64,000 nt of DNA from Cheilinus undulatus (Eukaryota; Chordata; Actinopteri; Labriformes; Labridae): contig NC_054867.1 of assembly GCF_018320785.1 (NCBI RefSeq), positions 35,033,855 through 35,097,854 of the forward strand, written 5' to 3'. This document shows, piece after piece, positions 58,394 to 64,000 of this stretch. Every line of letters begins with the position of its first letter. Within the stretch, counting starts at the first letter, position 1. The notes under the pieces were generated by a model. It was not told where the DNA came from. It worked only from the letters and a program-made list of their open reading frames with translations, and made no database searches. Position numbers and translations under genes: made by a program.

Positions 58394-60600
58394 GCCTGCA
58401 GCTTTGGTATATCTCTGGGAATAAGTGCTAAATCAAAGTTCTAACTAACGACTTCAGCAGTGTGAAAACAAAACTATTCCAAGCCACTTCATGCCACCCT
58501 TCAATCTTGTTAATGCCAGTCTTTCATTCATCTTTGTGAGAGAAAGTTACAATATTCCCAGAAGACATACCTTGATGTGGCTGACAATCTTGATGATGAG
58601 TTTCACCCTACTCCTTGCTGAGATAAGGCCTGAGCAAGGTTCATAAGTTCACTCCCGAGCTCATTAAATGTTTTGCAGCAGCTTCTCTCCAAGAAAATAG
58701 GTAAAGTATCAAAATAAGCAGAGGTGATCCATGAGTTTTGCTCAGTTTTTTTAGTCACAGAAATCCCTTTCTCTCACATCCTCCTGGGCAGCACGTCTCA
58801 CCTCTCAGGCTCAGCAAATACAAATAGTCTCTCAGGTTCTGTCACTCTACATGTGTTCCCTCCCCTGCATGTTACTTCACTCCTCTTAGCTCTTCCACTC
58901 CTACTTCCTGTCAGATTCCAGAAATACTGAGCAGCTGATGGAAAGGTTACCTGCCAGCCACCTTATATTACTTTCAAAGTTACAGTATTAAAGTCATTGT
59001 CTCTGAGATCATATTCTACTTAAATGCTTATTGAATGTGTGTGAGACATGTGGTGAATACAATTGTTCAATATGTTCACTTTATCTCACTGGCTGCAATA
59101 CTCTTCAAAGTTTTCCCCCAGGACTAGTCTAGCCTGACAGGTAGGTTTGTCAGCAAGCACAATACGTAGCTCTGTCTAACTTCCTGCAATGATCAAAAAA
59201 AAACGAAAAACCGCAGAGAAAAATGTGTTTGTGAATTTAGACGCGAGTGTTGAGGTTTTGTCTAAAAAGCGTGAGCATAATTTACCAAAGTAAACAATGA
59301 ATACCACAAAACGATGGCTGCTTAAATGACAACGGTGGTGCACCCTTATGTAATCACGGTGTTATGTCAGAGGATTGCACCTTTACTGTGCTGCACATGG
59401 AGTACTTAAGACAAAATAAACAGGCTGCTCACAGAACTAGCTATTCAAAAAGAAAGGGACAACAATCAGTGTATTACCTTTAATTCATGAACAGAAATGT
59501 ACATACAAAATACAAAAAAAATCAATAAATTTCTATATAATTTTTTATGATCACAATCAGTCATTTATAACAAAGAGCTATAGGCCACTTATTATCTCAG
59601 ATTCACTCGTGTAGTACATTAACTTTGTATCTTACAGCAGGTTTAACTGTAGCGCTGAGGTTAAAGGCCTTTAGTTATCTTGTTCTGATCTTGAGTGACA
59701 ACAATTTGTCTCACAGACAGATGCCATTAGGTTGAGAAAATGTCCCGCATACCGTACAGCTGGTAGGGTGGAACTTGAGTCATAAAGAAAACAGAAATGT
59801 ATTTTTGAAAGAGGCGTTTCAGTCCCAGTCATCTTGTTTCTTCATGTGTGCTTTCTATTGAATTGAAGAGGATAATGCTCATACTTCACAATATTTAAAC
59901 TGAAGCATTTCCTCTGACTACAGTCAAAATCTATAAACACTTAAGAGCACATTTACACTCAGCTGAGTGCTGATATGACAGGGAAATGGTAAGATTTGAA
60001 CAAATAAGCACTTGAATATACTGAATTAAGAAAAACAAAGAACTTACATTGTATTTAACTGCATTTTTGAAAAATAAATGTAGCACCTTTATGCTAATAG
60101 ATAATGTACCCAAAGACACAGCTTAAGTATGACCAACTTTCAACAGAGAAATTATCCAATTTATGTGTTTTTACCAAGTACAGAATATCCACTATTGACA
60201 CTAAATCTATAATCAAATGTGTCTTTCTCTGCTTTATTTTTGAGCAGCACTGCATCCCCTTTAGAACTGTATAGTAAACAAGTTGCATACTCATTCTAAT
60301 TTTGGCATTACTGAGTTCTTGCTACTTCTCTTCTCACTCTTGTGTGGCTTCTGTGTTCGCACACAGCTCTGCAGTCCCATGCCCTTATATGGGTGTTTTT
60401 TCATGCCAACAAGGAAAAGCACAAGCTTCCAGCTTACAAGCACATGGTATTCATTAATTTAAAAATGCAAAAATTCAGTAGTTTAAGAGCACAACGTGAT
60501 TCCAATGTAGGTTTATATTGGAAAATTTCTCAAGAAAAATTTAAGAAAAATCTTTAGAGGTTGAGCCCCAGTGTTGAAAATGTCCCGGGACATTGGTCTA
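58394..60600. other. Intergenic region upstream of FAM83E
   Basis: On the minus strand AAAGCTGCAG just before the FAM83E start codon could be a splice acceptor, which would put the promoter at an upstream non-coding exon, perhaps around 58,560-58,900. No other gene is seen. 59,460-60,300 is AT-rich and could be a 3' UTR of an unseen transcript, but nothing proves it. Confidence 0.4.
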
Positions 60601-61357
60601 TACACATGTGGAAAAAATTGTTGGTATCTTTCCAACAGAGAACGAAAAATTCCATGATGGTCACTGAAATAACTTGAAACTGACAAAAGTAATAATAAAT
60701 AAAAATGTACTGAAAATAAAAAATGAAAATTGAGATATTGCTTTTGAATTGTGGTACAACATGATCATAAAAAATGGCCTAGACAGAATTGATGGTACCC
60801 CTAGAAAAGATTGAAAATAATGTGACCCTAGGGACATGTTAAACTAAGGTGTCCTGTAATTAGCATCGCAGGTGCCTTCAAACTTGTGTCAGTCTGTCTA
60901 CTTAAAGGGTGTAAAGAAGTCATTGTGCTGTTTGGTATCATGGTGTGTACCACACTGAATATGGACCTCAGAAAACTAAGGAGAGAGTCGTCCCAGGAAA
61001 TGATAAAAAAAATAATAGGCAAGCACGTTAAAGGTAACGGCTATAAGACCATCTCCAGGCAGCTTGATGTTCTTGTGACTACAGCCTCACGTATTTTTCT
61101 GAAGTTTAAGGTCCACGGGTTTAACATGTCACTATGATCAAGTTATTTTCAATCTTTTCTAGGGATACCATCAATTTTGTTCATGCCTGTTTCATTACTG
61201 TTTTTTAATGATTCTGTTATACCACAATTCAAAAGCAATGTCTGATTTTCACTAGTTAATTTTCAGATAATTTTAAATTTATTTTTACTTTTGCCAGTGT
61301 CACAGTATTTCAGTGACCATTGTGAAATTTTCTCATCTTTATCAGAACAATTTTGTA
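60601..61357 (+). mobile_element. Deleted Tc1-type element with long (about 220 bp) inverted ends
   Basis: The first 230 bp (60,601-60,845) and the reverse complement of the last 220 bp (61,135-61,357) are clearly the same sequence. Shared blocks are 'atggtcactgaaat', 'ttgcttttgaattgtggta', 'attgatggta' followed by 'ccctagaaaagattgaaaat', and 'gacatgttaaac'. A TA is present at both ends, as expected for Tc1/mariner. The interior is reduced to an N-terminal transposase piece (60,960-61,120) with the helix-turn-helix block NGYKTISRQLDVLVTTASRI. Long ends with a short interior make it a non-autonomous element of the long-terminal-repeat Tc1 type. Confidence 0.82.
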
Positions 61358-62050
61358 CACGCATTTCCAGCTTAAACAACATATATGATATTTAAGCTTA
61401 AAATACATTGCAATTGGCTTTATTCACTATAGCAAAATATTAGCATATAACTACCTCCTTGCTAACTTTACGCTCAGTACCCATTCTGTTTTTAAGTTCA
61501 TTTGCTAAAGATTTAACAATTTTCTAGCTAACATTAGCTCAAAAGCTAACACATTTCCTATAGTTAAGAAACAAATCAACTGCTTTTTCTTTTCAAATTG
61601 AAAGCTTAGTTTTGCTAAGAAAACTAGTTTGACAGTACTACCACAGGGTAATAAACTTTAAAAATGTGTTTTAGATTCAACCATTTCTTACTTACATTAA
61701 AGTTAAGTTAGCTGAAAAGCATTCCTGCAAAAAGTAAAATGCTTTTAAACTGATGTTTTAGCATTCATCTGGGACTCCTTTTATGGCTAAAAATAGTTTT
61801 CTAAAAACTTTTTGCTGTTGTTTGTATTCCTCAATTGTTTTTTAAATCTTACGTTAGCTATAAATGTGTTCCTTTCCTGTATCAAAAGATAGCTTAGATT
61901 ACATACTAGCTAACATACAAGCTAACCTTCAGTTAGCTTGACATGCACTCTTATTTATGGTTCAGTAAAACGGCATCCATTTGTTATTTTATTCAACAAC
62001 CCATTTCTAGCTAACATTACAGCTAGCTATACTTTGCTTTATGTCTGTGA
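61358..62050. other. AT-rich spacer
   Basis: No gene seen. Many 'gctaac/ttagct' words are present, without a regular period. Confidence 0.5.
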
Positions 62051-63097
62051 CAGGGGTGTCAAACTCAAGGCCCGGGGCCAAATCCGGCCTGTGGTACAGT
62101 TACACCCAGCCCTCAAGGTCAAATCATATTCTTATTATAACTGGCTCTAACACATGAGGTCTGCAGATTTCCTCCAGTATAAAAAAGTAAACTTAACCTT
62201 GAAGATATGAAATATCCTTAGTCATAAAAATTTGAAAAACAACAAAAAATTATATGATGTATAAAAATAACTAAATCGAAAGAAATGTGGGAAAACAAAT
62301 TCATTTTTGTTTTCATTTTATATTTTCTTATTTGCATTGCACAATAATGACTTCAATAAATTATCTGGACTTTTATTTCATATTTTGACCATTTTCAATG
62401 TATTAATTTCACTTTTTGTCTCATATTTTGACCTTTCCAACTTATAATTTTGACTTTTTAATCTCATTTTAAACTATCAATTTATTATTTTCACTTTTTA
62501 TCTCAAATTTTGGCCTTTTCAATTGATTATTTTGACTTTTATCTAATATTTTGAACTTTTGAATTTATTATTTCCATCTTTATATCATATTTTGACCTTT
62601 TAGGTACACCATTTTCAATTTTAAGCCATATTTTTGCCTTAAAACATGATTGTGACTTTCATTTTTTATATATTTGCCTATTAAAAGCATTATTTTAACA
62701 TCTCATTTTGTGTCTTGACCTTTTGAAAAAATAAGTTTGACTTTTTATCTCAGATTTTGAGCCTTTTAACTAATCATTTTGACTTTTTAAATCCCAAAAT
62801 CATTTATCATCATTGCTAACTTTTTCCCCATAATTCAATACTGGCAAAAAATGAAACTGACAGGTAAATGTGGACCCTGTTAGGCCCTCAGGTAAGACCT
62901 TAATTCAGAAGTCTTAATTCAGTAGTGAGGTGATTATTGGCTTTATATTAATGCATTGAGTAATGGGAGCAAAATTTGACAAGGCAGCAAAAATCAATAG
63001 ACGCAGCTACCGGAAAAAGCAGAAGTAGCAATATCTGACAAGGAAGCAAAATCTGACAGAACACCAGCCCCTTCTGTGATTGAGTTTGAAACCCCTG
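62051..63097 (+). mobile_element. hAT-type MITE (1,047 bp) carrying a minisatellite
   Basis: Begins 'caggggtgtcaaactcaagg' and ends 'tgagtttgaaacccctg', a clean inverted pair typical of an abundant fish hAT MITE. The flanks share only gtct (gtctgtga / gtctaagg), so the 8-bp duplication is decayed. The interior is largely a degenerate tandem array (separate entry). There is no open frame of note. Confidence 0.78.
62367..62795 (+). repeat. Degenerate minisatellite, unit about 40 bp
   Basis: Roughly ten units of the form TTATTATTTTGACTTTTTAT followed by CTCATATTTTGACCTTTTCAA, with substitutions and small indels. Alternate 'ttttgactttt' and 'ttttgaccttt' blocks mark the period. The array lies wholly inside the MITE. 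Confidence 0.75.
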
Positions 63098-63392
63098 GTC
63101 TAAGGACTTTCCAGTGTTAGCTTAAAGCCACATCCTAGCCAAACAATTTAGGCAAGAAGACAATACCTTAATTTTTTCAATTTTTGTTGACTTTTCAGTT
63201 GCTGTAATGTTAAAGAGGTGATGAAATAGTGATGGTTTAATGAATTTTTTAAACAGCTTGAACCTAGAAAAGGATGTATGACAGTTAAACAGCATTTTGG
63301 CTTCAAAGGTGCAAAGAAAGGCTTCACATCAGAGGAAAATGGCTACCATACTAATATTAAGAAACCCTGTCTCCCTCTTTCAGCTTCTCTGC
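63098..63392. other. Probable 3' UTR of the emp3-like gene
   Basis: Sequence immediately 3' of the emp3-like stop codon on the minus strand. There is no strong polyadenylation hexamer that I can assign, so the transcript end is unknown. Confidence 0.35.
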
Positions 63393-63568
63393 TCACTGTC
63401 TCTTGCGCAGATGGACGTACAGAATCGCACTGACCAGGAGGAGAGGGACACAAAGCCATGCTAGGATGAAGCAGTAGCCAAAGCGTCCCTTGCTCAGGTC
63501 TCTGGTGTCGTTTAAGATCTCCTTTCTGTGGAAGGTGAAGATGAGGCAAGCAGCAAAGGCTGTGAAAC
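63393..63568 (-). CDS. emp3: Last coding exon of an epithelial membrane protein gene, probably EMP3 (partial)
   Basis: PMP22/EMP/claudin-superfamily proteins are small four-helix membrane glycoproteins involved in cell-cell contact and proliferation control. This terminal exon encodes 57 residues plus stop. It opens in the third membrane segment (TAFAACLIFTFHRKEI), continues through the second extracellular loop (LNDTRDLSKG) and the fourth membrane segment (FGYCFILAWLCVPLLLVSAI), and ends in the basic tail YVHLRKRQ. The FGYCF-AW pattern and the (I/V)HLRKR tail are closer to EMP3 than to PMP22, EMP1 or EMP2, as I know those families. The acceptor CTCCTGCAG lies at 63,569-63,577. The earlier exons are beyond the right edge, and 63,569-64,000 is intron. 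The FAM83E-like neighbour supports the EMP3 assignment. Confidence 0.82.
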
Positions 63569-63577
63569 CTGCAGGAG

Positions 63578-64000
63578 AAACACAGTAAGAACTTTAACTT
63601 CAGATTTTATTATTTCATTACAGCCATTTATTTTTCAGTGGCATTTTTTCACTGCCTCTTGATGAATGAGCAACAGAGGAAAAAAATGCTAACAATCCAG
63701 GCTTTCACCCGGCCATGTTCAATGTAAAACATTTTTTAAAAATAGCTAAAGTCAGCAATATTTTGTCCATGAGAAAATAAATTGTTTGCCATCTTACATT
63801 AGCTTGGAATCTGTTCCATTTTTTTTCTATTCTGCACCACTTCTGTATGGTAACACTATCATTTAGATACTTTTGAGCTTCAGTTCTGTCAATTCTGTAT
63901 GACTTATAAAACATCAATATGTCATCAGAACAGTACTTGATTTTCCCACCCTGAAAGCTCTATGTGGTCATTGAAGAGGTGAAAGTTAAAGAGGTTTTTT
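63578..64000 (-). other. Intron of the emp3-like gene, runs off the window
   Basis: AT-rich, with no further EMP exon recognised. The minus-strand open frame at 63,705-63,917 bears no resemblance to the family. Confidence 0.6.

Noticed and set aside
1..64000. CRISPR arrays, operons, rRNA genes, prophage
   Set aside because: No spaced direct repeats, rRNA segments or bacterial gene structure exist; the window is vertebrate nuclear DNA.

Overview
The window is vertebrate nuclear DNA, almost certainly from a percomorph-type teleost fish. Its genes are split by introns with GT-AG junctions, it is AT-rich, and it is full of fish-type dispersed repeats: Tc1/mariner relics, hAT-type MITEs, and the high-copy repeat that begins with 'catccatccattttcta'. 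There is no sign of bacterial gene organisation. Nearly every open reading frame over 60 codons in the left half is chance or lies in a repeat.

Layout. Positions 1 to about 31,000 contain no protein-coding exon that I can support. They hold repeat relics and stretches of unique-looking sequence that resemble conserved non-coding elements. At 31,000-31,830 lies a CpG-rich block that reads as a promoter plus a non-coding first exon on the minus strand, ending in a strong splice donor at 31,462. The left 30 kb may therefore be the first intron of an unidentified minus-strand gene that continues off the window. From 32 to 38.6 kb there are more repeats.

The right half is gene-dense. PPCS (coenzyme A synthesis) is on the plus strand at 38,703-40,792 with three coding exons. 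UTP3/SAS10 (small-subunit rRNA processing) is on the minus strand at 41,246-49,059 with sixteen coding exons, and it meets PPCS tail to tail. A FAM83-family gene, most likely fam83e, is on the minus strand at 50,450-58,393 with nine coding exons. The last coding exon of an epithelial membrane protein gene, most likely emp3, is on the minus strand at 63,393-63,568. FAM83E and EMP3 are near neighbours on human 19q13.33, which supports both names. The four genes look like independent housekeeping or epithelial genes, not a pathway cluster.

The most interesting structure is a four-copy, roughly 540-bp non-autonomous DNA transposon family (11,176; 24,867; 37,795; 42,219). Three copies are flanked by perfect 9-bp target duplications. 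One insertion is confirmed by an uninterrupted paralogous copy of the repeat it landed in. The core of the element looks like a divergent CCAAT/CRE promoter with a first exon on each strand. One of those exons encodes a peptide resembling the start of a RecQ-like helicase. One copy sits 362 bp upstream of the PPCS start codon. My working hypothesis is that this is a deletion derivative of a helicase-carrying transposon (an Academ/AcademH-like lineage) that spreads ready-made bidirectional promoters.

All exon structures were worked out by hand from reading frame, splice sites and family resemblance. UTR limits and transcription starts are not determined.
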